Assembly: GCA_900554705.1 (NCBI GenBank)
Contig: USIH01000116.1
Location: 1 to 6,856 of the forward strand
Length of the DNA stretch: 6,856 bases
DNA from: an uncultured Eubacteriales bacterium
Lineage (GTDB): Bacteria > Bacillota > Clostridia > Oscillospirales > Oscillospiraceae
Direction of reading: 5' to 3'
The position numbers and the translations under genes were made by a program. Within the stretch, counting starts at the first letter, position 1; the number at the start of each line of letters is the position of its first letter. Shown one piece after another: positions 1 to 6,351 of the stretch. The notes beneath the pieces were generated by a model. The model was not told the origin of the DNA. It ran no database searches and saw only the letters and a program-made list of their open reading frames with translations.

Positions 1-777
1 GATCTCGCGCCGTGCCGCCGTGTAGCCGCCGCTCGCGCCGCCCATCGCCTTGCCGAAGGTGCCGGTGAGGATGTCGACGCGCCCCATGACGCCGCAGTAT
101 TCCGGCGTGCCTCTGCCGTGCGCGCCCATGAAGCCGACGGCGTGGCTGTCATCGACCATCACAAGGGCGTCAAATTCGTCGGCAAGGTCGCAGATGGCGG
201 GGAGGTTTGCAATGTAGCCGTCCATGGAGAACACGCCGTCGGTGGCGATGAGGAGCTTCTGACAGCCCGCCTCGCGCGCGGCGACGAGCTGGGCGCGCAG
301 GTCGTCCATATCGCTGTTGCGGTAGCGCAGGCGCTTGGCCTTGCAAAGGCGCACGCCGTCGATGATGGAGGCGTGGTTCAGCTCGTCCGAAATGACGGCG
401 TCCTGCGGGCCGAGCAGCGTCTCGAAGAGGCCGCCGTTGGCGTCGAAGCAGGAGGAGTAGAGAATGGCGTCGTCCATGCCGACAAAGCGCGCGATGCTCG
501 CCTCCAGCTCCTTGTGGATCTCCTGCGTGCCGCAGATGAAGCGGACGGAGGAAAGGCCGAAGCCCCAGCGGTCGTAGCTCTCCTTCGCGGCGGCGATCAG
601 ACGCGGGTGGTCGGAAAGTCCCAGATAGTTGTTCGCGCAGAGGTTGACGACGCCCTTGGCCTGCGTCGTGTCGATGCGGGAGCTTTGCGGGGTGGTGATG
701 ATGCGCTCGTCTTTGTAAAGACCCGCCTGACGAATGGCGTCAAGCTCGCTTTGGTAGGCAGCGTAAGCAGTTTTCAT
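1..777 (-). CDS. kbl: Glycine C-acetyltransferase (2-amino-3-ketobutyrate CoA ligase), C-terminus cut by window edge
   Basis: This cytoplasmic PLP enzyme of the alpha-oxoamine synthase family cleaves 2-amino-3-ketobutyrate with CoA to glycine and acetyl-CoA, the second step of threonine breakdown. The 259 visible residues start [20 protein letters not shown] and include the family stretch [14 protein letters not shown], then [11 protein letters not shown] (residues 206-216, with cofactor-contacting Asp209 and His212 by family analogy), and [15 protein letters not shown] (240-254), whose Lys243 is the expected Schiff-base lysine (Lys244 in E. coli). The family is about 395-400 residues, so roughly 140 are missing beyond position 1. 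The ATG overlaps the tdh stop as ATGA, and AAGGAGGA (781-788), inside the end of tdh, sits five bases upstream. This coupling to tdh supports the shared pathway. I see no frameshift. Identification is firm because the motifs and the partner gene agree. Confidence 0.97.
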   Translation of the reverse strand, partial: MKTAYAAYQSELDAIRQAGLYKDERIITTPQSSRIDTTQAKGVVNLCANNYLGLSDHPRLIAAAKESYDRWGFGLSSVRFICGTQEIHKELEASIARFVGMDDAILYSSCFDANGGLFETLLGPQDAVISDELNHASIIDGVRLCKAKRLRYRNSDMDDLRAQLVAAREAGCQKLLIATDGVFSMDGYIANLPAICDLADEFDALVMVDDSHAVGFMGAHGRGTPEYCGVMGRVDILTGTFGKAMGGASGGYTAARREI

Positions 778-1820
778 GGTTCCTCCTTTGTCCAGTCCAG
801 AATGACCTTGCCGGAGCGGCCGCTGTGCATCGCGGCAAAGCCCTTTTCAAACTCGGTGTAGCGGAAACGATGCGTGATCACGGGGGAGAGATCCAGACCG
901 CCCTGCACCATGTAGGACATCTGGTGCCAGTTGTCGAGCTTCCGCCCGTAAATGCCCTGAAGCGTGAGACCCTTGCCGATGATGTCGTTCATATTGAGGG
1001 AAATGGCGGTATTGCCGAGGCCGAGCAGGCTGATCTTGCCGCCGTTTCGCATGACGCCGAGCATCTGGTTGAGCGCCGCGCCGCTGCCCGACATCTCAAG
1101 GCCTACGTCGAAGCCCTCCTGAAGCCCCTGTGCGTGCATGATCTGCCGCAGATCCTCGCGCTGCGTGTTGACCGCCGCGTCCGCGCCCATGCGGCGCGCC
1201 AGCGCCAGACGGTCGTCGTTGAGATCCGTGATGACGACGCGCCGCGCACCGGCATATTTGCAGATCGCCGTTGCGATCATGCCGATCGGGCCTGCGCCGG
1301 TGATGAGCACGTCCTCGCCGACCAGCGGGAACATCAGCGCCGTGTGCGTGGCGTTTCCCACGGCGTCGAACATGGCGACCACGTCTTCGTCCAGCGCGGG
1401 GTCGATGAGGATCACGTTCGAGGCGGGAATGCACACATATTCGGCAAACGCGCCGTCCCGATCCACACCGACGCTCGTCGTGTTCTTGCACCACTGGATG
1501 TTGCCGTTATGGCAGTTGCGGCAGTGGCCGCAGGTGATGTGTCCCTCGCCGCTGACGCGCTGCCCGATGGACAGACCCGTCACGCCGTCGCCCAGCTCGG
1601 CGATCTCGCCGACATACTCGTGCCCGATGACCATCGGGGGCTTGACGTGCTGCGCCGACCACTCGTTCCAGTCGTAGATGTGCACGTCCGTGCCGCAGAT
1701 GGCGGTCTTGTGGATCCGGATGAGCACCTCGCCCGCCTGCGGCACCGGCACCGGCACCCGACGCAGCTCCAGTCCCGCCGCTGCCGACGGTTTTACGATG
1801 GCATCCATCATTCGTGTCAT
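774..1820 (-). CDS. tdh: L-threonine 3-dehydrogenase, zinc- and NAD-dependent
   Basis: This 348-residue cytoplasmic enzyme oxidises L-threonine with NAD+ to 2-amino-3-ketobutyrate, which the next gene (kbl) cleaves. It is a medium-chain zinc alcohol dehydrogenase type. The catalytic-zinc region is [11 protein letters not shown] (Cys42) and GHEYVGE (His67, Glu68). The structural-zinc cysteines are 97, 100, 103 and 111. The Rossmann glycine motif GAGPIG spans 175-180, followed by VVITD with Asp199 as the probable NAD-selecting acid. The C-terminal [12 protein letters not shown] and SGKVILDW are typical of Tdh. Length matches the family (about 340-350). I chose ATG 1820 because GGAGGA lies four bases upstream (1825-1830); Met4 and Met5 lack such a site. 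The open frame continues far upstream, but that part is antisense to the regulator gene and passes the promoter, so it is not coding. The gene is divergent from the two-component operon. Confidence 0.97.
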   Translation of the reverse strand: MTRMMDAIVKPSAAAGLELRRVPVPVPQAGEVLIRIHKTAICGTDVHIYDWNEWSAQHVKPPMVIGHEYVGEIAELGDGVTGLSIGQRVSGEGHITCGHCRNCHNGNIQWCKNTTSVGVDRDGAFAEYVCIPASNVILIDPALDEDVVAMFDAVGNATHTALMFPLVGEDVLITGAGPIGMIATAICKYAGARRVVITDLNDDRLALARRMGADAAVNTQREDLRQIMHAQGLQEGFDVGLEMSGSGAALNQMLGVMRNGGKISLLGLGNTAISLNMNDIIGKGLTLQGIYGRKLDNWHQMSYMVQGGLDLSPVITHRFRYTEFEKGFAAMHSGRSGKVILDWTKEEP

Positions 1821-1871
1821 AATGTCCTCCTGATAAATACACATGGCATATTTTGTCTTCCTTACAAGAAC

Positions 1872-1900
1872 ATGGTACACGGATTTTCCCCGCTTGTCAA
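1872..1900 (-). promoter_or_regulatory. Leftward sigma-A-type promoter for tdh-kbl
   Basis: Read on the minus strand, a perfect -35 TTGACA (1895-1900) is followed by a 17-base spacer and TACCAT (1872-1877, four of six matches to TATAAT). Transcription would start near 1865, giving a leader of about 45 bases before the tdh ATG. No riboswitch-like or attenuator structure is visible in this short leader. TTTTCC (1884-1889) and GGAAAA (1910-1915) form a weak 6-base inverted repeat around the -35. Confidence 0.7.
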
Positions 1901-1918
1901 TACGTCGGCGGAAAAAAC

Positions 1919-1948
1919 TTGCCACGCGTGATGAAAATATGATACAAT
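1919..1948 (+). promoter_or_regulatory. Rightward sigma-A-type extended -10 promoter for the two-component operon
   Basis: TTGCCA (1919-1924, five of six) is followed by an 18-base spacer and TACAAT (1943-1948, five of six) preceded by TGA, an extended -10 signature. The start site would be near 1955. That places the upstream in-frame ATG at 1953 at or before the transcript start and supports the GTG at 1983 as the true start. The promoter is back to back with the tdh promoter; their -35 boxes are 18 bases apart. Confidence 0.72.
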
Positions 1949-1962
1949 TCCGATGCAAGATG
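1930..1962 (+). promoter_or_regulatory. Candidate response-regulator operator: three tandem 11-base units
   Basis: Three head-to-tail 11-mers are visible: GATGAAAATAT (1930-1940), GATACAATTCC (1941-1951) and GATGCAAGATG (1952-1962). The second contains the -10 box and the third covers the expected transcription start. OmpR/PhoB proteins typically bind head to tail on 11-base direct repeats, so this is a plausible autoregulatory site, probably repressing given its position. A matching array lies ahead of the FemAB gene (4826-4869). Function is inferred; the phasing is seen. Confidence 0.45.
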
Positions 1963-1968
1963 ACAAAC

Positions 1969-1975
1969 AGGGGGG
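1969..1975 (+). promoter_or_regulatory. Ribosome binding site that fixes the GTG start of the response regulator
   Basis: AGGGGGG lies seven bases before the GTG at 1983. The upstream in-frame ATG at 1953 has no such site and coincides with the predicted transcript start. Starting at 1983 also puts the first beta strand (KILIVEDE) at the expected position for the receiver family. Confidence 0.75.
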
Positions 1976-1982
1976 ATCGAGC

Positions 1983-2642
1983 GTGACAAAGATACTGATC
2001 GTAGAGGACGAAAGACCGATCGCAAATCTCATCGACTGGAATCTGACGGCCTGCGGCTACCATTGCACCGCCGTGCATGACGGCCTGCGCGCCGCCGACC
2101 TGATCGAGCAAAATACATATGACCTGATCCTGCTGGACATCATGCTGCCCGGCGCGGACGGCTACGAGCTGATGGAGCAGATCCGTCCGCTGGGCGTCCC
2201 CGTGATCTTCATCACCGCGCGCGGCAGCGTGAGCGACCGCGTGCAGGGACTTCGCGCGGGGGCGGACGACTATCTGGTCAAGCCCTTTGAGATCGTCGAG
2301 CTGATCGCGCGCGTCGAGAGCGTGCTGCGCCGCGCGGGCAAGACCGAGGAGCGCTATGAGATCGGCGACGTCGTGGTCGAGCCGAAATCCATGCTGGTGA
2401 CGAAGGGCGGCGTGCCGGTCTCGCTGACGAACAAGGAATATGAGCTTCTGCTGCTGTTCGTGCGCAACCGGAACATGGCGCTCTTCCGCGACACGATCTA
2501 TGAGCGCGTCTGGGAGAGCGAATACGACGGCGACAGCCGCACCGTGGATCTCCATGTGCAGCGCCTGCGCAAAAAGCTGGGCTGGCAGAAGCGGCTGGTC
2601 GCCATCTACAAGGTCGGCTACCGGCTGGAGGACGGCACGTGA
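1983..2642 (+). CDS. OmpR/PhoB-family DNA-binding response regulator
   Basis: This 219-residue cytoplasmic transcription regulator should be phosphorylated by the histidine kinase encoded directly downstream. The receiver domain (about 1-117) has the acidic pair Glu8-Asp9, the phospho-acceptor Asp52 in LILLDIMLPG, Thr78 in FITAR, Tyr97 and Lys100 in DDYLVKPF, so every catalytic position is intact. The C-terminal winged helix (about 125-216) includes LTNKEYELL (148-156), the helix RTVDLHVQRLRKKLG (186-200) and the closing YKVGYRLE (209-216). Length is usual for the family (220-240). It starts with GTG and its stop overlaps the kinase start (GTGA). An array of 11-base repeats at its promoter suggests autoregulation. 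Resemblance to WalR, PhoP or VanR types is general; I cannot assign an ortholog or a stimulus from sequence alone. Confidence 0.95.
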   Translation: MTKILIVEDERPIANLIDWNLTACGYHCTAVHDGLRAADLIEQNTYDLILLDIMLPGADGYELMEQIRPLGVPVIFITARGSVSDRVQGLRAGADDYLVKPFEIVELIARVESVLRRAGKTEERYEIGDVVVEPKSMLVTKGGVPVSLTNKEYELLLLFVRNRNMALFRDTIYERVWESEYDGDSRTVDLHVQRLRKKLGWQKRLVAIYKVGYRLEDGT

Positions 2643-4021
2643 AATTCGCATGGAAAATGATCGTGATGGTGGCGCTGCTGCTGACCGTCTCGCTCGCGGT
2701 GGGCGGCTATGTCGCCGTGGACAGCGCGATGCGCTCGGAGCTGGACAGCGCCATTTTGAACGCGCAGGAGGATATGCGCTATTTCGGCATTACGCTGCAG
2801 GCGCTCTGTCTGGACGCCATGGGGCAGGAGGCGGAGGAGGCGGTGGCGAACGTCCTGTCGGGCAACGCCGCCTTCACCGGTTACCGCGTGAGCACCGTGG
2901 GCGGGCGCACCGTCGTGCGCACGGAAAACGAGGTGACGGGTCGGCTTGGCGACCTGCCGCAGGGCATGATCGAGGCGCGCGTCGTCAAGACGGGCGCCGG
3001 TTACGCCGTGCACACCGCGCAGTACCTGCCTCTGTGCGGGGAGGTGTTCGGCCTTGAGCGCGTGAGCGACGTGAGCGACGTGTTTGCCCATGCGCAGCGG
3101 AACCTGCGCACCTACCGGATCGTCCTGCTGCTCGTGCTGGCGGTGGGCGGTGCGCTGACGACGGCCTTCACGCTCATTCTGACGCAGCCGATCCGCCGCA
3201 TCTCACGCACGGCAAAGCAGCTGGCCGAGGGGCGCTATGACCGCCGCGTCAATGTGCGCAGCCGCGACGAGCTGGGGCAGATGGCGCAGGACTTTAACGC
3301 GATGGCCGACGCGCTGGAGAGCAAGATCCGCGAGCTGGAGGACGCGGCGCAGCGGCAGCGGGAGTTCACCGCGAGCTTTGCCCACGAGCTGAAGACGCCG
3401 CTGACCTCCGTCATCGGCTATGCCGACACGCTGCGCAGCCGCGTTCTGCCTGCGCAGCAGCAGATGGAGGCGGCAAACTATATTTTCTCCGAGGGCAGGC
3501 GCTTGGAGGCGATGAGCTTCGCGCTGCTGGATCTGTTCGCCTTAGAGGGGGAGCGGCCGCAGTTTCGCATGGTCTCGGCGGGGCGGCTTGCGCAGGAGGT
3601 GGAGCGCAGCTGTGCGTATCTGATGAAAAACAGCGGCGTGGAGCTGCGCCTTCAGGTAGCGCCCGCGCAGATCCGCGCAGTGCCGGAGCTGCTGACGACC
3701 CTGCTTTACAATCTGGTCGATAACGCACGCAAGGCCTCCGAGCGCGGCGCCGTGGTGACGCTCAGCGCGCAGGGCACGGACTTCGGCTATCGCTTCTGCG
3801 TGACCGACACCGGACGGGGCATCCCGCAGGAGGCGCTCGCGCGCATCACGGAGCCGTTTTACATGGTGGACAAATCGCGCGCACGTGCGCAGGGCGGCGC
3901 GGGGCTGGGACTTGCGCTGTGCAAAAAGATCGCCGAACTGCACGGCGCGACGCTCCATTTTGCAAGTGAAGTCGGGCGCGGCACGTGCGTCAGCTTTACC
4001 CTGGGAGGTGAGGCGGAATGA
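2639..4021 (+). CDS. Membrane sensor histidine kinase with HAMP domain
   Basis: This 460-residue inner-membrane kinase is the partner of the preceding regulator. Membrane segment 1 is at about 7-27, an extracytoplasmic sensor of about 130 residues (28-158) follows, and membrane segment 2 is at about 161-182. HAMP (about 183-235) ends in a charged helix. The dimerisation and phospho-acceptor motif FTASFAHELKTPLTSVIGY has His249. The ATPase domain has the N box YNLVDNARKA (Asn358, Asn362), G1 DTGRGIP (390-396), the F box PFYMVDKS and G2 GGAGLGLAL (419-427). No PAS domain is seen. The sensor holds only two cysteines, Cys57 and Cys133, which could form a disulfide. GTG start: the GTGA overlap with the regulator and GGAGGA (2627-2632) inside the regulator end support it. 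The stop overlaps the next ATG. The ligand is unknown; the neighbours suggest the cell envelope. Confidence 0.95.
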   Translation: MKFAWKMIVMVALLLTVSLAVGGYVAVDSAMRSELDSAILNAQEDMRYFGITLQALCLDAMGQEAEEAVANVLSGNAAFTGYRVSTVGGRTVVRTENEVTGRLGDLPQGMIEARVVKTGAGYAVHTAQYLPLCGEVFGLERVSDVSDVFAHAQRNLRTYRIVLLLVLAVGGALTTAFTLILTQPIRRISRTAKQLAEGRYDRRVNVRSRDELGQMAQDFNAMADALESKIRELEDAAQRQREFTASFAHELKTPLTSVIGYADTLRSRVLPAQQQMEAANYIFSEGRRLEAMSFALLDLFALEGERPQFRMVSAGRLAQEVERSCAYLMKNSGVELRLQVAPAQIRAVPELLTTLLYNLVDNARKASERGAVVTLSAQGTDFGYRFCVTDTGRGIPQEALARITEPFYMVDKSRARAQGGAGLGLALCKKIAELHGATLHFASEVGRGTCVSFTLGGEAE

Positions 4022-4827
4022 AAAAGCTGCTCTATCTGCTTCCACTGCTGCTGATCGTTTTGGCGGCGGTGTTCGTTCCGCGCCTGCTGCTGCGCGGCAG
4101 CGAGGACGCGCTGCTGCAAAAGCGCTACCGGCGCGACGCCTCCGGCTCCATCCTCTCCGCGCCGTCGGAGAGCCTTGTGGAAAAGCTCGCGCTTCTGGCG
4201 GACGAGGAGTCGATCCTTATGTACTCGACGAGCATCGACGGCTCGGTCGAGCTGCGCGAATCGCTCCTGACGGAGATACGCTCGCTCTATGCGCTCGGCG
4301 CGATCGGGGAGGAGCTGTACGAGTCGTGCGAGATCCTCATCGACGAGGAGCTGTTCGGCAACCGCGTTTTCCTCTACAGTGAGGCGCGAGGCAAGATCTT
4401 TGAGCTGTATGATCTATATGCGGGACACTACAACAATGTGCATTTTCTCATGGACGCCGAGAGCGGAAAAATTCTGGTGCTCAACACCAACACGCAGGCG
4501 CACACTTGGTTTTATTTTGACTGCGAGCAGGTGCCGTCGGCGCAGCAGATGGAGGCGCTTGCGGGCGCGTGGGCGTCGTATTTCGGCGCGACCGCCGTGG
4601 ACTATTCGCTCGATCAGGCGCAGCTGGAGCAGACCCTCGACCGTGTCACGAAGGGCGAGGACGCCGCAGAGACGGAAGTGATCTTTACCGCGCTCCTGCG
4701 CGACGACGCGGGCAACGTCGTACGCTTCTGCAAGGCGCTGGGCGGAGACGTGCAGTACCGGTACGGCTGGCAGCCGCTGACGGCCGCGTCGGAAACGATG
4801 ACGGATGCGGCGGAAAATGCGGGATGA
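4018..4827 (+). CDS. Membrane-anchored extracytoplasmic protein of unknown function, third gene of the two-component operon
   Basis: I do not recognise this 269-residue protein. It starts MKKLLYLLPLLLIVLAAVFV, one hydrophobic segment (about 4-25) that could be an uncleaved anchor or a signal peptide; no lipobox is evident. The remaining 240 residues are soluble, acidic and presumably outside the cytoplasm, with cysteines at 104, 169 and 238. The stretch HFLMDAESGKILVLNTNT (about 142-159) and the later VIFTALLRDDAGNVVRFC (221-238) look like two related beta hairpins of the kind found in PepSY-like folds; that resemblance is weak and by eye. Its ATG overlaps the kinase stop (ATGA), with GGGAGG (4003-4008) nine bases upstream, so it is translated with the kinase. 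The layout recalls the YycH/YycI proteins that modulate the WalK kinase, though no homology is claimed. A kinase-modulating role is inference. Confidence 0.85.
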   Translation: MKKLLYLLPLLLIVLAAVFVPRLLLRGSEDALLQKRYRRDASGSILSAPSESLVEKLALLADEESILMYSTSIDGSVELRESLLTEIRSLYALGAIGEELYESCEILIDEELFGNRVFLYSEARGKIFELYDLYAGHYNNVHFLMDAESGKILVLNTNTQAHTWFYFDCEQVPSAQQMEALAGAWASYFGATAVDYSLDQAQLEQTLDRVTKGEDAAETEVIFTALLRDDAGNVVRFCKALGGDVQYRYGWQPLTAASETMTDAAENAG

Positions 4828-4869
4828 TGCAAATCGGATGCAGTTTTGACAAAAATCGGATGAAAAGGC
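4826..4869 (+). promoter_or_regulatory. Candidate response-regulator operator: four tandem 11-base units ahead of the FemAB gene
   Basis: Four head-to-tail 11-mers run through the gap: GATGCAAATCG (4826-4836), GATGCAGTTTT (4837-4847), GACAAAAATCG (4848-4858) and GATGAAAAGGC (4859-4869). A further in-phase GATGC occurs at 4804, 22 bases upstream inside the previous gene. Within the array AAATCGGATG occurs twice, 22 bases apart (4831 and 4853). The units match those at 1930-1962, so I infer binding by the regulator at 1983-2642. The array covers and precedes the -35, compatible with activation of a promoter with a poor -10. Confidence 0.5.
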
Positions 4870-4879
4870 ATTGTAAGAT
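4846..4879 (+). promoter_or_regulatory. Possible promoter for the FemAB gene with a weak -10
   Basis: TTGACA (4846-4851) is a perfect -35 match, but no good -10 sits at 16-18 bases. CATTGT (4869-4874) is at 17 bases with three matches; TAAGAT (4874-4879) has four matches at 22 bases. No terminator is visible in the gap before it, so FemAB may also be read through from the two-component operon. The weak -10 would fit an activator-dependent promoter. Confidence 0.4.
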
Positions 4880-4910
4880 AGCGTTATCCTAAAAGAAACG
4901 GTGATGCTTT

Positions 4911-5924
4911 TTGATCGAACAGGTAGATCTTTTGCGCGCGCAGGAACTCGACGCGTTTGTCTGCGCGCACCCGAAGGGACATTTTATGCAGACCTCGCGC
5001 TGGGGGCGGGTCAAGCGCGACTGGCAGTGGCAGGGGCTGATCTGCCGCGATGCGCAGGGCGCGATCCGCGGCACGATGGCGCTGCTGTTTCACAAGGTAC
5101 ATCTGTTTTCCACCGGCCTGCTCTACTGTCCGCGCGGCCCGATCTATGACGATCCTGCGACCTTTCGGGAGCTGATCGAGGGCGCGCAGGCGTACGGAAA
5201 GACGCTCGGCGCGTATCTGCTGCGGCTTGACCCGATGGTGCCGGAGCAGGACGCGGACTTTGCGCGGCTCGTCCGCTCGATGGGCTTCTCCATCGCTGCG
5301 GCGGAGGACTTTTCCCTGTTCCAGCCGCGCCTGTGCTACGTGGCCGACCTGACCGGCCTGACGGAGGAGACGCTGACGGAGCACTGGCACGCCTCCACCC
5401 GCCGCAACCTGCACTTGGCGCAGCGCAGCGCGCTGACGCTGCGCATGGGCACGGTGGACGACCTTCCGGCGTTTTGCCGCCTGATGCAGATCACGGCGCA
5501 CAAAAACGGCTTCACGCCGCGCTCGGAGGCGTATTTCCGCGATTTTCTCACGGGTCTGGGCGACGCGGCGCGGCTGTACCTCGTGTGCATGGACGGCGAG
5601 GTGACGGCGGCCGCGATGACCGTCACGCTGGCAAAGCGCTGCTGGTATATGTACAGCTGCTCGGAGCCGACTTTCCTCAAGGAGCGGCCGAACGAGCTGC
5701 TGCAATGGGCGATGCAGCGCGACGCGCTGCGCGCGGGCTGCACCTGCTTCGATTTTCGCGGCGTGGAGGGGCGTCCGGTGGAGGACAATCCCTTCATCGG
5801 CCTGCATCACTACAAGCAGGGCTTCGGCGCGGAGTTTTGCGCCTACATCGGGCAGCTGGATCTGCCGCTCCGCCCGTGCATGAAACGCCTCGCGGAAGCC
5901 TATGCGTACCTGCGCGGCGCATAA
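4911..5924 (+). CDS. FemAB-family peptidoglycan interpeptide-bridge aminoacyltransferase
   Basis: This family uses aminoacyl-tRNA to add amino acids to the stem peptide of lipid II or related precursors on the inner membrane face. The 337 residues form the usual two GNAT-like halves. Recognisable pieces are HPKGHFMQTSRWGRVK (20-35), LRLDPMVPE (104-112), TRRNLHLAQRS (163-173), HKNGFTPRSEAYFRDFL (197-213), YMYSCSE (246-252), ELLQWAMQRDALRAGCTCFDFRGVEG (262-287, in parts) and YKQGFGAEF (301-309). It is shorter than staphylococcal FemA/FemB (about 420) and shows no long coiled-coil arm, closer to FemX/VanK-type members. The amino acid added cannot be read. I start at TTG 4911, with a weak GGTGA (4900-4904) six bases upstream. 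The first in-frame ATG (4986) would remove the conserved N-terminus; GTG 4901 and ATG 4904 are out of frame. Regulation by the upstream two-component system is likely. Confidence 0.92.
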   Translation: MIEQVDLLRAQELDAFVCAHPKGHFMQTSRWGRVKRDWQWQGLICRDAQGAIRGTMALLFHKVHLFSTGLLYCPRGPIYDDPATFRELIEGAQAYGKTLGAYLLRLDPMVPEQDADFARLVRSMGFSIAAAEDFSLFQPRLCYVADLTGLTEETLTEHWHASTRRNLHLAQRSALTLRMGTVDDLPAFCRLMQITAHKNGFTPRSEAYFRDFLTGLGDAARLYLVCMDGEVTAAAMTVTLAKRCWYMYSCSEPTFLKERPNELLQWAMQRDALRAGCTCFDFRGVEGRPVEDNPFIGLHHYKQGFGAEFCAYIGQLDLPLRPCMKRLAEAYAYLRGA

Positions 5925-6053
5925 GCGCGCCGCCGTCGCGCAATGAAGCGCGTGAAGCAGCGCGTGTACCGCAGGCAGAGCCCGTGTGCGCGGCGGCCAA
6001 AGCACAAAAGACAACGATGAAACAACCAAGCATTTCTTTCCTCCCAATTCTTC
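5925..6053. other. Gene-free stretch after FemAB
   Basis: I see no convincing gene here. A 25-codon frame at 5943-6020 (plus) is very basic and lacks a good ribosome site. On the minus strand GGGAGG (6040-6045) sits six bases from an ATG at 6033, discussed as a finding. A loose inverted repeat GCCGCCG (5929-5935) / CGGCGGC (5991-5997) has too long a loop to interpret. The gene-free region continues to the window end and its contents are listed separately. Confidence 0.6.
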
Positions 6054-6101
6054 CGCCCCGCGGCGTGTTTTTCCGAACGCGCCGCGGGGCGCGTCGGTTT
6101 T
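6054..6101 (+). terminator. Strong hairpin, probable terminator for the FemAB transcript
   Basis: CGCCCCGCGGCG (6054-6065) and CGCCGCGGGGCG (6080-6091) are perfect 12-base complements. Pairing can extend inward by four bases (one G-T) to leave the 6-base loop 6070-6075. Downstream is CGTCGGTTTTGGTT, an interrupted T tract, so termination on the plus strand is plausible but not ideal. On the minus strand no T tract follows. It lies 129 bases after the FemAB stop. Confidence 0.6.
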
Positions 6102-6111
6102 GGTTCATATG

Positions 6112-6153
6112 CGGGTACTCGTGGCTACAGTATAGTACATTATCGCGTACCCG
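6112..6153. repeat. Inverted repeat around the leftward promoter, operator-like
   Basis: CGGGTAC (6112-6118) and GTACCCG (6147-6153) are perfect 7-base complements with 28 bases between them. They bracket the -10 and the expected start site and touch the edge of the -35. The geometry suits a dimeric repressor; no binding family is recognised. Confidence 0.55.
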
Positions 6154-6157
6154 TCAA
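6129..6157 (-). promoter_or_regulatory. Leftward sigma-A-type promoter with no assigned gene
   Basis: On the minus strand TTGACG (6152-6157, five of six) is followed by exactly 17 bases and TATACT (6129-6134, five of six). The transcript would start near 6122 and run left through the 6054-6091 hairpin toward the FemAB 3' end. It is one of the best promoter matches in the window, yet no recognised gene follows it. Confidence 0.6.
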
Positions 6158-6262
6158 GCGATTTTTGCGGAGTTTGAAGAAATCTTTTTCGCTGTCACGT
6201 GCCGCAAATATGGCACATTGCACAAGCCGCTTTCGGCACCATTGGGGGGGGCTTGCTGATTT
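6158..6262. other. Intergenic segment with small inverted repeats and a G8 tract
   Basis: No gene is seen. It holds GTGCC (6199-6203) / GGCAC (6212-6216) around an 8-base loop, a tight GCCG-CTTT-CGGC hairpin (6226-6237), CAAGCC (6223-6228) / GGCTTG (6250-6255), and a run of eight G at 6244-6251. GCTTTCGGCAC (6229-6239) has an inverted near-copy at 6709-6720, on the far side of the low-complexity region. Confidence 0.5.
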
Positions 6263-6302
6263 TCCCTCTGCGCGCGAAAGAGAGAAAGAAAGAAAGTCTG
6301 TT

Positions 6303-6348
6303 TCTAAATCTTAATCTAAATCTTAATCTAAATCTCTATCTCTATCTA
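6303..6348. repeat. TCTNNA hexamer microsatellite, module 1
   Basis: Successive in-phase units are TCTAAA, TCTTAA, TCTAAA, TCTTAA, TCTAAA, TCTCTA, TCTCTA and the start of TCTAGG. The fixed frame TCT..A with variable middle bases reads on the minus strand as GAT-NNA codon pairs (Asp-X), here interrupted by two TAA stops. On the plus strand it reads Leu-Asn/Leu-Tyr. Confidence 0.85.
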
Positions 6349-6351
6349 GGC

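Noticed and set aside
825..1931. A 368-codon plus-strand open frame opposite tdh
   Set aside because: It is antisense to tdh, runs through both divergent promoters, and has no domain; the composition reflects tdh codon bias.
1953..1982. ATG at 1953 as the response regulator start
   Set aside because: It coincides with the predicted transcript start, lacks a ribosome site, and adds ten residues ahead of the conserved first strand.
1821..2651. Upstream extension of the tdh frame to a 625-residue protein
   Set aside because: The extension is antisense to the response regulator and crosses the tdh promoter and ribosome site; the normal Tdh length starts at 1820.
4828..4910. Terminator between the two-component operon and FemAB
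   Set aside because: No stem-loop with a T tract is visible; the repeated sequence there is direct, not inverted.
5943..6020. A 25-codon basic peptide frame after FemAB
   Set aside because: It has no good ribosome site, and the Arg/Lys-rich content is expected of random GC-rich DNA.
4884..6047. A 387-codon minus-strand open frame opposite the FemAB gene
   Set aside because: It is the antisense shadow of a clear FemAB gene in GC-rich DNA; its translation is Arg/Ala/His-rich with no recognisable motif.
6199..6216. GTGCC/GGCAC hairpin as a terminator or operator
   Set aside because: The arms are only five bases with no T tract and no adjacent promoter, so it is within chance for this sequence.
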